From: CAZTNW01 sp964614945
GTDB taxonomy: Bacteria; Caldisericota; JANLFM01
Assembly (NCBI GenBank): GCA_964614945.1
Contig: CAZTNW010000001.1
Span: 482,750 to 546,749, forward strand
Reading direction: 5' to 3'
Length of the DNA stretch: 64,000 nucleotides
A program made the translations under genes and the position numbers. The notes beneath the pieces were generated by a model. It was not told the DNA's origin. It did no database searches and was given only the letters and a program-made list of their open reading frames with translations. This document shows, in pieces, positions 32,086 through 42,700 of the stretch. Every line of letters starts with the position of its first letter. The stretch's first letter is position 1.

Positions 32086-32418
32086 TTAATTCGCTCCTTC
32101 CTGCCCAGGGTAGGTGATCTCCTCCACCCTCATCGTCGTAAAATCCTGCCTGTGTCCCTGCATGCGTTTAAAATTCGTCTTGGGTTTGTAACTAAAGACC
32201 TGGACTTTCTTGTCCTTTCCATGCTCAAGCACAGTGACTTTTACTTTAGCCCCATCCACCCATGGCTTTCCTACAAGCGTTTTCTCCTTGTCAACGATCA
32301 TGGCCACCTGGCTCAGTTCGAAACTTCCGCCCACTTCCCCTTCCAGCAAGTCCACCTTGATCACCGAGCCTGGCTGGACCTTATATTGTTTTCCACCGAT
32401 ATGCAGCACCGCGTACAT
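32086..32418 (-). CDS. rplU: Ribosomal protein bL21
   Basis: 110 residues. MYAVLHIGGKQYKVQPGSVI start and the late F-S-Y-K-P-K-T-N-F-K-R-M-Q-G-H-R-Q motif are standard. First gene of the operon, 26 bases behind a consensus promoter. SD AAAGGA. Confidence 0.97.
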   Translation of the reverse strand: MYAVLHIGGKQYKVQPGSVIKVDLLEGEVGGSFELSQVAMIVDKEKTLVGKPWVDGAKVKVTVLEHGKDKKVQVFSYKPKTNFKRMQGHRQDFTTMRVEEITYPGQEGAN

Positions 32419-32444
32419 AGCTATTTAATCCTTTCTCGCACGCC

Positions 32445-32474
32445 ATTATAAGGAATGAATGAGCCTTTTGTCAA
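32445..32474 (-). promoter_or_regulatory. Consensus sigma-A promoter of the rplU operon
   Basis: On the minus strand TTGACA (32474-32469), 18-base spacer, TATAAT (32450-32445): both boxes are perfect. The start codon of rplU follows 26 bases downstream. Best promoter in the window. Confidence 0.88.
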
Positions 32475-32490
32475 AAAAATCGCACCCGGA

Positions 32491-33756
32491 TCATCCTTCG
32501 GCGAGCATCCGCAAATAGGCGAGCTCGTGCGGAGATGGGTTCCAGGCGCCGTAATGCTGATCGAGGTAGCGTGCGGACCAGAGATCCAGGGCTAGGTTGT
32601 CCCTTCCCGCAAGAAGAAGCCCGGTCTCCACCGCCTGACTTCCACCGCTGGATAAGCCAGACCCCTTGCCCAAGACGATCTGATGGGCATCGATCAGGGT
32701 GAAAGCCGGATGGATGGCACGATTGAGAAAAGCGATCAATTTGTGCATCAGATCATAATTACCGTTTTCTGTCGCTGCTCGATGGCAGGCATAACGCGGA
32801 CCTCTGGCCACGGCACCAAAAAGGTGTTTACAGGCTGATGTCAGGCCGGGTATCTGATGGGTCTTCAACAGAGCCAGGCAAATCAGGTTCCGTGTCTCGT
32901 AAAAGAGGCGGAAAACGTCCGCGCAAGGTATCTCCTCGAAGTCAGTGCTTAAGGTGACGAAATCGCCGAACTCCAGTCCCTCAAAGGGAACGCCGAGTTC
33001 CTCGCAGACCTGAAGGACTCCGGAGATCTGAGCACAATAGAGCGTGTCCTGGCCGGAGGACTCCGCTACCCGCACCCGGTAGCCATGGGAGAGCAAGATT
33101 TCAAGGAGTGCCTTCAGGGCCTCCGGCCGCGTGACGGAAGGGTGTTGCTCATGATAATGAAGATTGGGTTTAACGATCACTTCCTCGTGCGGATCAAGAA
33201 GATCATCCAACCCTCCGAGCTCGTCGATGGCCTGTGCAATCGTCCGCCGGATTGACTCCCTGCATACTCGAGCAAAGACGGGGGCATCGGGGTCGAGTCC
33301 TCTCAATCGTGGACCGATCGGATCCTTCTCCACCATTTTCAGTCTCTCGGCAAATAAGGCGTGGGAAGTGGTGGCAAAGGATCGCAGGAATATGGCCTCT
33401 TCTGTCAATTGGGATAGGTTTTCCCGGGCGAGCTGGGTTGTTAAGCAGGTCAGCTGCTCGCCGTCGAAAGCCTGGCTGTGGCGTGGAATTATTGCAACTT
33501 CAACCGGCAGGGGAGCGAGGAACCCCTCGAACTCGGTCGATCTTTCTATGTCTAAAAGAAGAATCCCTACTTTGCGCACTCCGGGATGGATCTGAAGCGA
33601 GGAAAGGTAAGTAGCAAGCCCGTCTTGGCAGTTCTCGGTGGGAAGAAGTTTCGCTGGTAAAACCGAGATTCCTGAAAGGCTTCTGATCTCAGCGAGCCCT
33701 CTCTCGAACAGAGGAAGAGCCTCCTCGCCGTAGGTTCCGAAGTAGACGGGAACCAT
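32491..33756 (-). CDS. DUF362-domain protein
   Basis: 421 residues from ATG 33756, chosen for AGGAG six bases upstream. The frame also has a TTG at 33804. The second half holds the DUF362 pattern: VIVKPNLHYHEQHPSVTRPEALKALLE, VAESSG, LICLALLKTHQIPGLTSACKHLFGAVARG (metal/cofactor-type K-T-H), ALDLWSARYL. The N-terminal 130 residues are variable. No ferredoxin cysteines. Function of the family is unknown. Ends just before the rplU promoter. Confidence 0.78.
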   Translation of the reverse strand: MVPVYFGTYGEEALPLFERGLAEIRSLSGISVLPAKLLPTENCQDGLATYLSSLQIHPGVRKVGILLLDIERSTEFEGFLAPLPVEVAIIPRHSQAFDGEQLTCLTTQLARENLSQLTEEAIFLRSFATTSHALFAERLKMVEKDPIGPRLRGLDPDAPVFARVCRESIRRTIAQAIDELGGLDDLLDPHEEVIVKPNLHYHEQHPSVTRPEALKALLEILLSHGYRVRVAESSGQDTLYCAQISGVLQVCEELGVPFEGLEFGDFVTLSTDFEEIPCADVFRLFYETRNLICLALLKTHQIPGLTSACKHLFGAVARGPRYACHRAATENGNYDLMHKLIAFLNRAIHPAFTLIDAHQIVLGKGSGLSSGGSQAVETGLLLAGRDNLALDLWSARYLDQHYGAWNPSPHELAYLRMLAEG

Positions 33757-33812
33757 CATTGTCTCCTGCGCAAGCACAAAATTGTTCAAGCTCTTCTCCT
33801 CCAATAGAGAAT

Positions 33813-34526
33813 TTAAATCATCCCTCCGTCTACAAGGATGGCCTGGCCATTGATGTAGGAAGCAGCCGGGGTTGTGAGGAACCAGATTACTTCTGCGATC
33901 TCCGCCGGCTCACCTGCCCGCCCCAGGGAAACGTTCTCCTTCAGCCAGACCTTGCTTTCCTCATCGGGCAGATTGTTCTCTGTAGCGATCCAGCCTGGAA
34001 CCAGACAGAGACAGCGAAGTCCATAAGGGCCGATTTCCCGGGCCAGGGAACGGGTGAAGGCAATAAGCCCGGCCTTGGAAGAGGCATAGGCGGTGCGTCC
34101 GGCCTCCGGCACGTAAGCGGAAGAGGAGGATATATTGATGATTACACCTTTCCTTTTTTCCAGCATGGAGGGAAGTAGCAGGCGCGTGAGCCAAACGGTC
34201 CCCCTTAGGTTGGTGTTGAGTACCTCTTCCCAGTGATGCAACGACATCTCTGCCAGATCGACGGGCTCAAATCCGCAGGCGGCATTGTTGATCAAAATCT
34301 CGACCTGACGATGAGAGCGACGAAGCTCATTCACAAACGAGCGAATCTCCTCTGCTTTTCCCAGATCGCAACGCAAGAATGTTACCCCATCAGTAGCTTT
34401 CAGGTCGTGCGGGGGCGGCAGAATATCGGCCACTAAAACTCTCTCCCCTCCCTGAAGGAAGCGATCGACAATCGCCCTACCGATGCCCCGGCATCCTCCT
34501 GTAATGACAATAGCTCTTTGACTCAA
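33813..34526 (-). CDS. Short-chain dehydrogenase/reductase (SDR)
   Basis: 237 residues from TTG 34526, chosen because AAAGGAGG precedes it by seven bases. Rossmann G-x-x-x-G-x-G (TGGCRGIGRAIVD), NNAACGFEPVDL (N-N-A-A), catalytic Ser (ISSSSAYVPE) and Y-x-x-x-K (YASSKAGLIAFTRS) are all present, with the C-terminal SYINGQAILVDGG. NAD(P)-dependent, FabG-like; substrate unknown. Ends 57 bases before the DUF362 start and probably lies in one transcript with it. Confidence 0.9.
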   Translation of the reverse strand: MSQRAIVITGGCRGIGRAIVDRFLQGGERVLVADILPPPHDLKATDGVTFLRCDLGKAEEIRSFVNELRRSHRQVEILINNAACGFEPVDLAEMSLHHWEEVLNTNLRGTVWLTRLLLPSMLEKRKGVIINISSSSAYVPEAGRTAYASSKAGLIAFTRSLAREIGPYGLRCLCLVPGWIATENNLPDEESKVWLKENVSLGRAGEPAEIAEVIWFLTTPAASYINGQAILVDGGMI

Positions 34527-34719
34527 ATTCGGTCCTCCTTTCTCTTCAATCAAGCTTTATGTAATTCAACACGCTCGTCAATGAGGTCTTTGGAGCCACT
34601 CTTTCCATCACCTTGACAGATCCAACGCTGTCAGGCAGAGCCAGACGTTGCAACTTAGAAAACCTTCAGCCCATAAAACCGGCGTTCAGGCATTATGGAA
34701 TTGGGTCAACCCTGCTCTT

Positions 34720-35121
34720 TCAGTATATTGCGGCGGGGCGACCCGGACATTTCACTTCGTAAGTAGGGCACTTCAGGCAGTTCGAGCGGCAGGGAGTGTA
34801 TTCCAGAGAACCTTTTGCTTCCTCAGCACGAGAAGCGGAGGAGAGTCCTTCCTCGGACAGAACTAAGACTTTCGCCTTGCTCAGGCCAAAGGTTCGCTCT
34901 GGTAATTTCTCTACCTCCTCGAGCCACCAGCGATGATCTTCCGGGAGACGAAACAGACGACTAAAAGATTCTCATGATGCTGGAGGAAAACACAGTGCGG
35001 GGCAACAGCTGAATCTCTCGACCCTCTTCCGGACAATGGTGGGGGCTTGCTGCCAAACCTATAAACAGAGCGTGATCATCTCCTCTTCACCATGTACCCC
35101 TTGTCCGAGCTCATCCTTCAT
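34720..35121 (-). pseudogene. Remnant of an unknown cysteine-containing protein
   Basis: The 590 bases between the SDR and GNAT genes hold a broken minus-strand gene. The longest piece reads SFSRLFRLPEDHRWWLEEVE, then KLPERTFGLSKAKVLVLSEE and ends in TPCRSNCLKCPTYEVKCPG before a TGA at 34722-34720. It has no start codon. The upstream piece (APHCVFLQHHE) continues in a neighbouring frame, so at least one shift has occurred. Family not recognised. The rest (34527-34719) shows nothing. Confidence 0.45.
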
Positions 35122-35579
35122 AATGTATGAACATATATGGCGCAGGGGTTTCCCGGCTCCCATCCAGGGAAGGGGTCGATCACTTCGAGCAGCACAAACC
35201 CGTGCTTCTCATAAAATGCCCGGGTGGCAGCGTAGGGAGGATACTCCACAGTCGGGGCAAGGGTCTTAACTTCGAGCAAGCGCTTTCCCCTCTTCTTCAG
35301 CTCGTTCGCTATTCCCTCCAGCAACATAGTTCCCCATCCGCGACTGCGCTCTTCCTCGTCGACGGCCATCCAGGAAATTTCCGCAACAAACTCACTCTTG
35401 CACCTTACGGTAGCAAAACCAACGACGCAGGAATTCTTCTCCACAAGAAAAAGCTCGTGGCTTTTCAGATCCGCCTCGATTGTCCGCCAAGCCTGTTGAG
35501 TGAAATGGAGGGGAAGGTTCTGGACGATCTTCAGGCATCGATCGTGGTCTTCAGCTTTCCCTTTGCGAACGGGATTCAT
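35118..35579 (-). CDS. GNAT-family N-acetyltransferase
   Basis: 153 residues. Acetyl-CoA site AVDEEERSRGWGTMLLEGIANELKKRG (R-x-x-G-x-G/A variant), then TRAFYEKHGFVLLEVIDPFPGWEPGNP, typical for GNATs acting on small molecules. Start overlaps the DUF3795 gene by 29 bases, so the two are coupled. Confidence 0.85.
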   Translation of the reverse strand: MNPVRKGKAEDHDRCLKIVQNLPLHFTQQAWRTIEADLKSHELFLVEKNSCVVGFATVRCKSEFVAEISWMAVDEEERSRGWGTMLLEGIANELKKRGKRLLEVKTLAPTVEYPPYAATRAFYEKHGFVLLEVIDPFPGWEPGNPCAIYVHTL

Positions 35580-36063
35580 TCTCCTTGGCTTTTCCTCTCC
35601 CCAGGGGTCGGTTGCACCAGTGACACTTTTCCGCCTCGATCATGATCGGCCTGCCACATTCCGGACAACGCCATTTCTCATCCTCAATCTCCAGCCACTC
35701 TTCAACTCGTCCGGCCTTGATCATCCTGTTGTTCTCCCTGAGATCAATCCTGAGTTCCTTTAGGTTCATTCGGGCGTGTCTGGCGAATTTCTCGCAGGTC
35801 TCGTAAGCAGCGCACTCGAAGCAGAACTGAATCTTCCTGGCATTAAGGCATTTGTAGATTGGGCAGTTCTTGCCCCAGCAGTCCTCCATCGCCCAGCCAG
35901 AAAGCTCCATTGCACTACATCCCTCGCAACGGACTTCCTCGGGCAAACAGCCTTTTCTTTCGGCAATTTCTTCCTGCACTGATCTGGAGTCCTTGTAGGC
36001 CCGATAGACCGAACAATGCCCGCAGTAGAGACCGCATCTTCCCACCAGGTTTAAATCAGCCAT
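35551..36063 (-). CDS. DUF3795 protein with C-terminal zinc ribbon
   Basis: 170 residues from ATG 36063 with GGAGG upstream. CGLYCGHCSVYRAYKD, RCEGC, CWGKNCPIYKCLNARKIQFCFECAAYETC are the DUF3795 cysteines. A separate ribbon CPECGRPIMIEAEKCHWC is added at residues 139-156, not present in the 8287 and 9542 members. Upstream of and overlapping the GNAT gene. Role unknown. Confidence 0.78.
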   Translation of the reverse strand: MADLNLVGRCGLYCGHCSVYRAYKDSRSVQEEIAERKGCLPEEVRCEGCSAMELSGWAMEDCWGKNCPIYKCLNARKIQFCFECAAYETCEKFARHARMNLKELRIDLRENNRMIKAGRVEEWLEIEDEKWRCPECGRPIMIEAEKCHWCNRPLGRGKAKENESRSQRES

Positions 36064-36178
36064 TCCTTGGCCTCCTTCCCCCAAAATACTGGCTCACCTT
36101 CAGCATCACTCGCGTGCTCGTCATCGGTATATCCATCAGGTGCACGAGGAGTAACGTGTCACAACAAAGCGGCAATTT

Positions 36179-38422
36179 TCACCATTTGCGAATCAGCTCG
36201 ACGAATTCATCCACATCCAGATGATCGTAGGCATAAGCTTTGCGCAAAAGATCGGCCGAGATATAAGGATCGTACTTCTGCATCACCGGGGCTTCATTGG
36301 CGTTCACGAGCTTTTCCGGATCGATTCCTCCCTCCGCCAGAGCCTTCAGGCCCTCGCGCAGGCTCTCCGCGTTTCCCCTCTCCATTTTTATCAGGAAGTA
36401 GTTGGAGGGCTCCCCCTCCACCTCCTTGATCCCTAAATCTCTTGTCAAAAGGTGGGCGAGGACGCGCTTCAACGTCCGGTAGGAACGGGTGCCCATCCAG
36501 GGAAAAATGGCATAGGTCTCCCCTCCCAGGTGAAATATATATTGCCTGCCGATTCCGGTGTGGGAGGCGATGCGTCGTCCCTCGCGCAACCTCTTGAGAG
36601 CGCGAGGGGAAAGATAAGGGTATTCCTCCTCTTCCAGGAGCACCTGCCTCATCCTCTGCTTGATGCGGGTGTGAATTACGCCGTAGGGGCCCGGCCACAT
36701 CGTCAGCGCCTTGCCTTCTACTCCGCGCACGAAGACGAACTTGCGCTTGATATCCACCTCCAGCACCTCCCAGGTCCTTCCCGCGAGACCAAAGCGCTCC
36801 CAAGGCGGTGGAGGAAAAGCAATGCTCCCGATTTCCTGGGTTTCCTCCTTGACCGAATATTCCTCGTTCTCCGCGAATACTGCGAAGAAGCGAAAGCTGC
36901 GCACGACCTTTTCCCCTTCCAGGCCGACGATCAGCCCTCCCTCTTCAGTCTCCTCAAGATGACCGATCTTAAGGAGATGCCTGAGCAGCTGGCGCAAATC
37001 GTCCTGGCTGACCTGACGAAAAGGGGGAAGGAATAGGACGCGTCCGGCCAGAGCGGCGGGGGTCAATTCTCCCTGAGAGGCCAGAATGCTCATGAGCTGA
37101 TGGTAAAGGAGGCTGAAAGGATAACGGACAAGCCTCAGGGGCTCGATCCACTTTTCCTCGAGGTAGAGCTGAGCAACGGCGATTCCCTGAAGAAGAGACC
37201 AGGGGATCTGCTGGGGTAGAAGCTCCTTCCCCAGCGGTTCCTCCTCGGAGAAGACCATGATCATCTCCGCCGGATTCCCTCTCCTTCCCGATCGCCCCAA
37301 CCTCTGCAGGAAGCTGGAGACTGAATAAGGCGCCTCGAGCTGGATGATGCGCTCCAGGCGGCCGATGTCAATTCCCAATTCGAGCGTCATAGTTGCAGCT
37401 ATCACCACGGGTAGATCGGGTTCACGCATCGCCTCCTCTCCCATTTCCCGCAAGGGAGCGGAAATACTTCCGTGGTGCATGTGGTAAATGTCGGGGGCGG
37501 ACCTCGCCTTTGCCACCATCCGCAAGGAGGCCAGCATCGATTCCGCCTCTTCCTTGGAGTTGGAAAAAATCAGACACTTGCGGTCCTGAGAATTGGCGAA
37601 AATGTATTCGTAGTAAGGGTTCAGGGCCGATGGTTCTCCCTCCTCAATGGAGGGCATCTCCTCCGGTAATAAAGGGGAATCTGGACGGCTCTCCTTCTCC
37701 TCGGGACGGTCGAGATGGGGGATGAAGAAGTGTTCGGCGGCAAGGCGGATCGTCATCCCGGGGCCGGCGGCGGAGGAGGTGATCACCTTCCGTTCAGTTC
37801 CCGAGCCCAGCCATTCCTCGGCGGAGGCATAGCTTCCCAGTGTCGCCGAGAGTCCTATCCGGCGCGGCTCGACTTTCTGATAAGGACGCAACCGCTGGAG
37901 CTGGCAGAGGATCTGGCGACCGCGATCGGAATTCATGAACACGTGCACCTCGTCGATCACCACGAAACGCAGGTCTCCGAAAAGGCGGCCCAGCTCGGGT
38001 TTCCTGTTCATGAGAAGACCCTCCATCGATTCCGGAGTGATCTGCAGGACACCGTGCGGGTCCTTCATAAGTCGGGATTTCTCCGATTGTGGCACATCGC
38101 CGTGCCAGTGCCAGACAGGAATGTCCGCCTCCTTGAGCAGGTCGTTCAGGCGCAGGAACTGGTCGTTGATCAGGGCTTTGGTCGGCCCGATATAGAGGAC
38201 GCCCAACGAAAGGGCCGGATCCTGACTTAAAAGGGTCAAAACGGGGAGAAAGGCCGCCTCCGTTTTGCCACTGGCCGTGCCTGTCGCCAGGAGGAGATGG
38301 GAGTCGGTATCGAATATAACCCGGCAGGACTCCACCTGAACAGCCCTCAGTTCGGTCCAACCACGGGAGTAGATGAACTCCTGGATAAAGGGGGACAGCC
38401 GATAGAACGGATTCTCGTTCAT
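36179..38422 (-). CDS. DEAD/DEAH-box helicase of the Lhr/BrxHI type (Shango SngC-like)
   Basis: 747 residues. SF2 motifs: Walker A ATGTASGKT (46-54), DEVH (157-160), GLSATLGS, motif VI QRLGRSGRRG. The C-terminal half (about 400-747) is a winged-helix/large helical region as in Lhr-like helicases and carries no nuclease. Its ATG overlaps the ATPase stop by four bases. With that ATPase and the TerB-domain gene it makes a three-gene unit resembling Shango, in which the helicase is essential. BREX-type brxD/brxHI pairs show the same ATPase-helicase neighbourhood. Confidence 0.85.
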   Translation of the reverse strand: MNENPFYRLSPFIQEFIYSRGWTELRAVQVESCRVIFDTDSHLLLATGTASGKTEAAFLPVLTLLSQDPALSLGVLYIGPTKALINDQFLRLNDLLKEADIPVWHWHGDVPQSEKSRLMKDPHGVLQITPESMEGLLMNRKPELGRLFGDLRFVVIDEVHVFMNSDRGRQILCQLQRLRPYQKVEPRRIGLSATLGSYASAEEWLGSGTERKVITSSAAGPGMTIRLAAEHFFIPHLDRPEEKESRPDSPLLPEEMPSIEEGEPSALNPYYEYIFANSQDRKCLIFSNSKEEAESMLASLRMVAKARSAPDIYHMHHGSISAPLREMGEEAMREPDLPVVIAATMTLELGIDIGRLERIIQLEAPYSVSSFLQRLGRSGRRGNPAEMIMVFSEEEPLGKELLPQQIPWSLLQGIAVAQLYLEEKWIEPLRLVRYPFSLLYHQLMSILASQGELTPAALAGRVLFLPPFRQVSQDDLRQLLRHLLKIGHLEETEEGGLIVGLEGEKVVRSFRFFAVFAENEEYSVKEETQEIGSIAFPPPPWERFGLAGRTWEVLEVDIKRKFVFVRGVEGKALTMWPGPYGVIHTRIKQRMRQVLLEEEEYPYLSPRALKRLREGRRIASHTGIGRQYIFHLGGETYAIFPWMGTRSYRTLKRVLAHLLTRDLGIKEVEGEPSNYFLIKMERGNAESLREGLKALAEGGIDPEKLVNANEAPVMQKYDPYISADLLRKAYAYDHLDVDEFVELIRKW

Positions 38423-39738
38423 AGCTTGAACTCGGCGAGCTCACCGGATTCAACTTCCTTTTCCCGCGAAGGCCGGAAGTCCTCTCCGTGAATCAACTGA
38501 TCGAAGGCGACCTGAGAATTCTGCCGCAGGATATCGAGCACGGCGAGGAAATCCCGCACAACTTCTCTTGGAGTGAGGAGGTGCTCCGCGCCCAGACGGT
38601 TGGCTATTTCCTGCATAAATTCGGTTAACTGCTCGCTTGAAAGAAAGGATTCGACCGAATAATGGGAACAATAGACGCCCTGCAGGCGGTCGAGGAGGAC
38701 ATACACTTCCTCCGGGGTTAAAACTTTCAGGCGGATCACCGGCCCGGAACTGTCCTTCATCCCTTCTTTCAGGAAACGGCTCTCCGCGAGACGTGAACGG
38801 AAAGCCTCGTAACTGTAGAGGCCGCGGCGGGGATCCTCGAGAAACTGAGGAGTACCTGCCACGAGGACGCCGAGGTGTTCCACTTTTCCCTGGAGACTGT
38901 CATTGAATATGGCCAGAAGCTTCTCATAGTTATTTAATCGGGAGACGGAATGAGAAATCTTGTATAGGTTCGCCGCCTCATCGAAGAGGAGCAGGAATCC
39001 CCTGTACCCGATTCTGGCTGTAAAACAGGCCATTAGCTTCAGGTAATCGTACCAGCCTGCATCGTCGATGATGACGCGTACGCCGAGATCCTGCCTCGCC
39101 TCCACTTTCGTGTTGTATTCCCCTCTCAGCCATCTGAAGGCGGCGTCTTTCAAACTGTCCTCCCCGTTGCGGAATCCCCGCCAATAGGAGGAGAGGACAG
39201 AGGCGAAATCGAAGCCGTGGACCAGACCCTCCATCTGATTAGCCACTTCGTGAATTCTTGCTTCCACCCGACGGGAGAACTCTTCGCTTGCGGGGTCGAG
39301 CTTGGTCTCCTCCCCCCTCACCTGGGCCTGCTGGTCGGAAATCCAGCGCTCCAGTATAGCCTGCAAAGCACCTCCGTCCGGTCGAGTCTTGGTGGAAATG
39401 CTCTTCATCATTTCCCGGTAGGTGGCCAGGCCTTCGCCGGAGGAGCCAGCAAGGTGCCTCTCGGGAGAAAGGTCGGCATCGGCGACAACGAAGCCGCGCT
39501 CGAGTGCGTAATTGCGCAGGAGCTGAAGCATGAAACTCTTACCCGAGCCGTAGCGGCCGATAATGAAGCGAAAGGTCGCTCCCCCCTGGGAAACGCTCTC
39601 CAGGTCATCGAGCAATGCGGCGATCTCATCCTTGCGCCCGACAGCGATATATTCCAGGCCGATACGCGGTACTACGCCTGCGTTCAAGGAATTGAGAATC
39701 GCGGTCGTAATTCTCCGGGGAATTTTTAGCTGCTCCAT
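38419..39738 (-). CDS. BrxD-like (DUF2791) P-loop ATPase (Shango SngB-like)
   Basis: 439 residues from ATG 39738, a few bases behind the TerB-gene stop. ATG 39756 inside that gene is the alternative. GLEYIAVGRKDEIAALL then Walker A GRYGSGKSFM (61-70). Walker B-like GFLLLFDEAANLYK stands mid-protein, and VLVAGTPQFLEDPRRGLYSYEAF is a sensor-type segment. The pattern matches the BREX ATP-binding protein BrxD. In this family the ATPase works with the helicase. No PglZ, BrxC or methyltransferase is present here, so a full BREX system is ruled out locally. Confidence 0.85.
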   Translation of the reverse strand: MEQLKIPRRITTAILNSLNAGVVPRIGLEYIAVGRKDEIAALLDDLESVSQGGATFRFIIGRYGSGKSFMLQLLRNYALERGFVVADADLSPERHLAGSSGEGLATYREMMKSISTKTRPDGGALQAILERWISDQQAQVRGEETKLDPASEEFSRRVEARIHEVANQMEGLVHGFDFASVLSSYWRGFRNGEDSLKDAAFRWLRGEYNTKVEARQDLGVRVIIDDAGWYDYLKLMACFTARIGYRGFLLLFDEAANLYKISHSVSRLNNYEKLLAIFNDSLQGKVEHLGVLVAGTPQFLEDPRRGLYSYEAFRSRLAESRFLKEGMKDSSGPVIRLKVLTPEEVYVLLDRLQGVYCSHYSVESFLSSEQLTEFMQEIANRLGAEHLLTPREVVRDFLAVLDILRQNSQVAFDQLIHGEDFRPSREKEVESGELAEFKL

Positions 39739-39742
39739 TACC

Positions 39743-42700
39743 TCATTTAAGCACATTCAGCCATTTTTCCACTATCTCCTCGTCCTCTTCCTCGATTGAA
39801 GGAGGAGCGGAGTTCGGAACAAGAATGAAGTCGCCGATGGTCTCGAGTGCCAGCTCGTTCAATGAATCGATCAGTGCCTCGGGCATCAGCAGATTCTCCC
39901 GGGCGATGCAGGAGATCTCAGAAAAATCCTCGCCTCGGGCAATTGCCTGCAGAGCCTGCTTCTGCGCAGGAGTGAGACGAGAAAAGAACTGTGCCCAGGG
40001 GTCCGCGCCTTCGGCCGGGGAGAAAGAAGAAGGGGGTGACGCTGCTTCCCGGGCAACTGCTTCCTCCTGCGGTGTGAGCAACCAATCCCTCACCTGATCC
40101 GATTCCTGGATTAATTCCTTCACCCTAACCTCGTCCAGGGTCACCTGGGTGACCTTTCGGAAGAGGGCCTCGTCTAGCAGGGCCTGAATTTTCGCCTCCA
40201 GATGGTATCCAGAAAGTCGACCGCGGAAATTGGATATCTCCCTCAGCTTGTTTTCCGCATGCTTGAAAACGGCGGAGATAAAATCGCGCAGGGGGGCATG
40301 TTGAGAATAGGGCAGCACCGCAGCCAGGGTAATCGCCTCACGCCTGCTCTCCCCGAAAAGAGCCCCCTCAAAGGGACGGCGCTGAATAAGGAATGAGTTC
40401 AGGGGCCGAAAACGTTGAAACAGGCTCTGTCCTCTCTCTCTGACCAGGTAGCGGTTGACCAGCTTCACCGCCTGGGGGATTATCCTCTCGCACAGCTCCT
40501 TACCGCCCTTTGCGTAAAAGCTTCCTGCACGCAGATCGTAGGCGGAGAGCTTTTCCCAAAGGGCAAAGGGGATGCGGTCACAGGGTCCGGAGAGATAGTC
40601 CGGAAGCAGAAGATCGGGAAAAGGGACGAAACCCAAACCGAGGGCCTCGCGGTAGATATCCAGGGGATCGATAGGCGCATGGTAAAAGAGTGCGTAATCT
40701 GCGATCCAATCGACGAGATAGAAATCCAGCCTGGGAAACTGCCCGCGGTAATTCCGCCAAATCTGGCAAAGTTGCTCGTAACCGTCCATCAGGTCGCCCA
40801 CGCCGACCCGGTTGATCAGTTCGTAGATATGAAGAAAGATGTAGGAGAGATCGGTTTCAAGATAACTCCCCCTTCTGACCTGGCCCCGCCAGAAAAAATA
40901 CCATTTTCGCTGTTCCGAGGTCATGTCATAGTAGGTGGGATAGTATTGCTGGAAAGGGACAAACTCGGCCTGCGGCTCCTCGTAGGCTGACAATTTTTCC
41001 GCATCAAGAAAGAAGGAGTGCGTTCCGGGAGCATAGAGGGTCTCCGGTCCCGTGACTGGTCTGAGAGGAGTTTCTCCGGAACGGGGAGGGATGGGCATGG
41101 ATTTCCTCTCTTCTCTCTCCAGCGTGTATTCAGCGAGCCTCGGGGAAATCACAACCGGCCTGGAGGCCCAGCCGTAACGCAGGGGAGGAGGTGGAGGCCG
41201 GAAGGCTGGGTTTCGCACGGTGTGCTGCCAGATCGAGGAATAGTAGGAGACCTCGAAGACACGGGCCAGGGCCTGACGCGAACCGTAGCGGCGGAGAAAA
41301 TCGAAGGAGGTGAATGTGCCGATCGCCAGCCTCTTGTGGATCTGCAGCAGGCAGTAGTAGAGGCGGGAAGTGGCCGATTTGAGCAGGGCGTCCGCCTGAA
41401 GCAAAACAAGGATCGTCCAGTCTTCCCGCAGCAATTGGGGCTCGCCCTCGAGAATTTTCGGAGAGGAAAGGAACAATCCCTCAGGTACCTCAGGGATCAA
41501 CGGCCTCAATATCTCAAGGTCCCGGTTTCCCCCGACGAGGAGGAGCTTCGATCCGGGATTTCTCCTCGAGAATCCCGCTAACCAGCGCGCGAGGGTTGGA
41601 GCGATCTCCTTTGTACTCCCCACAATTCCCCCGGGCAGGCCCCAGAAGGCGAGGAAGTCCATATGGAGGCGCGAGGTCTCCGCTTCAGTCTCGGCATCGG
41701 GTACGCTCACTGGCGGGAAATCTCTCTTCGCCCAGGGCCCTTCCATCCTGGCTCCACCTCCGCGTAGCACTTCATCAGGGGTGAGGGGAAAGGAACGCAG
41801 GGAGGTCATGCCGGTAGTCCTCCCTCCGGGTCCGATGCCTGCCTGCCTCAAATTTTCCACTGGGATCCATCCTTCCTCCACGCGAATAAAATCCTCGGCC
41901 TGGTTCATCCTCCAGGAAAGAGGCTCCGCCTCGAAAGACCATCCCTCAACGGAGAAAAAAGGCACGGCGTATGTGCGGCCGATTCCCACTTCCTCCCTCC
42001 GGCATAAAGCCAGTATCAATTCTCCTTTCTCCACAAGGAGACGGTGCTTCGAGCTTAGCTCCTCTACTTTTCCATCTACCGAACCCCTCAAATGGGGAAA
42101 TTGATCGCGCATGAACAGTGGGATTTCCTCCCCCTGAAGGACAATGACTCCGCCCTTGGCCGCTGCCGGTCTGATGCCCGGCCTCAGGAACCCCTGCGCG
42201 ATCAGGTAACCCGGAAGGCAGGAGATCGCCTCAGCTTCATCGGCCGGCACCCTCATCTGCAGATTGAGGGTTACACTGTCGTCCTCCACCCTTTCAACGA
42301 GAAAGAGCGGGGCAGGATCTTCGGAGTATTGAAGCCCCGAGGACACAGGCAGGTTACGGCGAAGCCAGTCGGGCAAGACCTCGCGCAGGAACTTCAGGAG
42401 ATCCGGTCCCTGCTTGATTTGATCGTGCTCGAGCCAGATTTCGTCAGCGGGGAGAAGGCCTTCAAGATGAAAGAGGCAATCGTCCTGGAGGAACCACCCC
42501 TCTTTCAGATTCAGCGTTCCCCGTGGCAGTTGTGAGGTCAGCGCTTCTTCCTCCCCCGACCAGGAAAAGTGGAGACAGAAAGAGAAGGGAACGGGTGCGG
42601 ATTTGAGCGAGGCTACATCGGCCGATATTTCCACTCTCACCGCGGAGAAATGGGAGAGGGCTTCACGCACAGCGAGGAGTCGACCGGGATGAATGACCAG

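Noticed and set aside
38419..38422. Full BREX system
   Set aside because: A BrxD-like ATPase and BrxHI-like helicase are present, but no PglZ, BrxC/PglY or PglX-type methyltransferase lies in the window.
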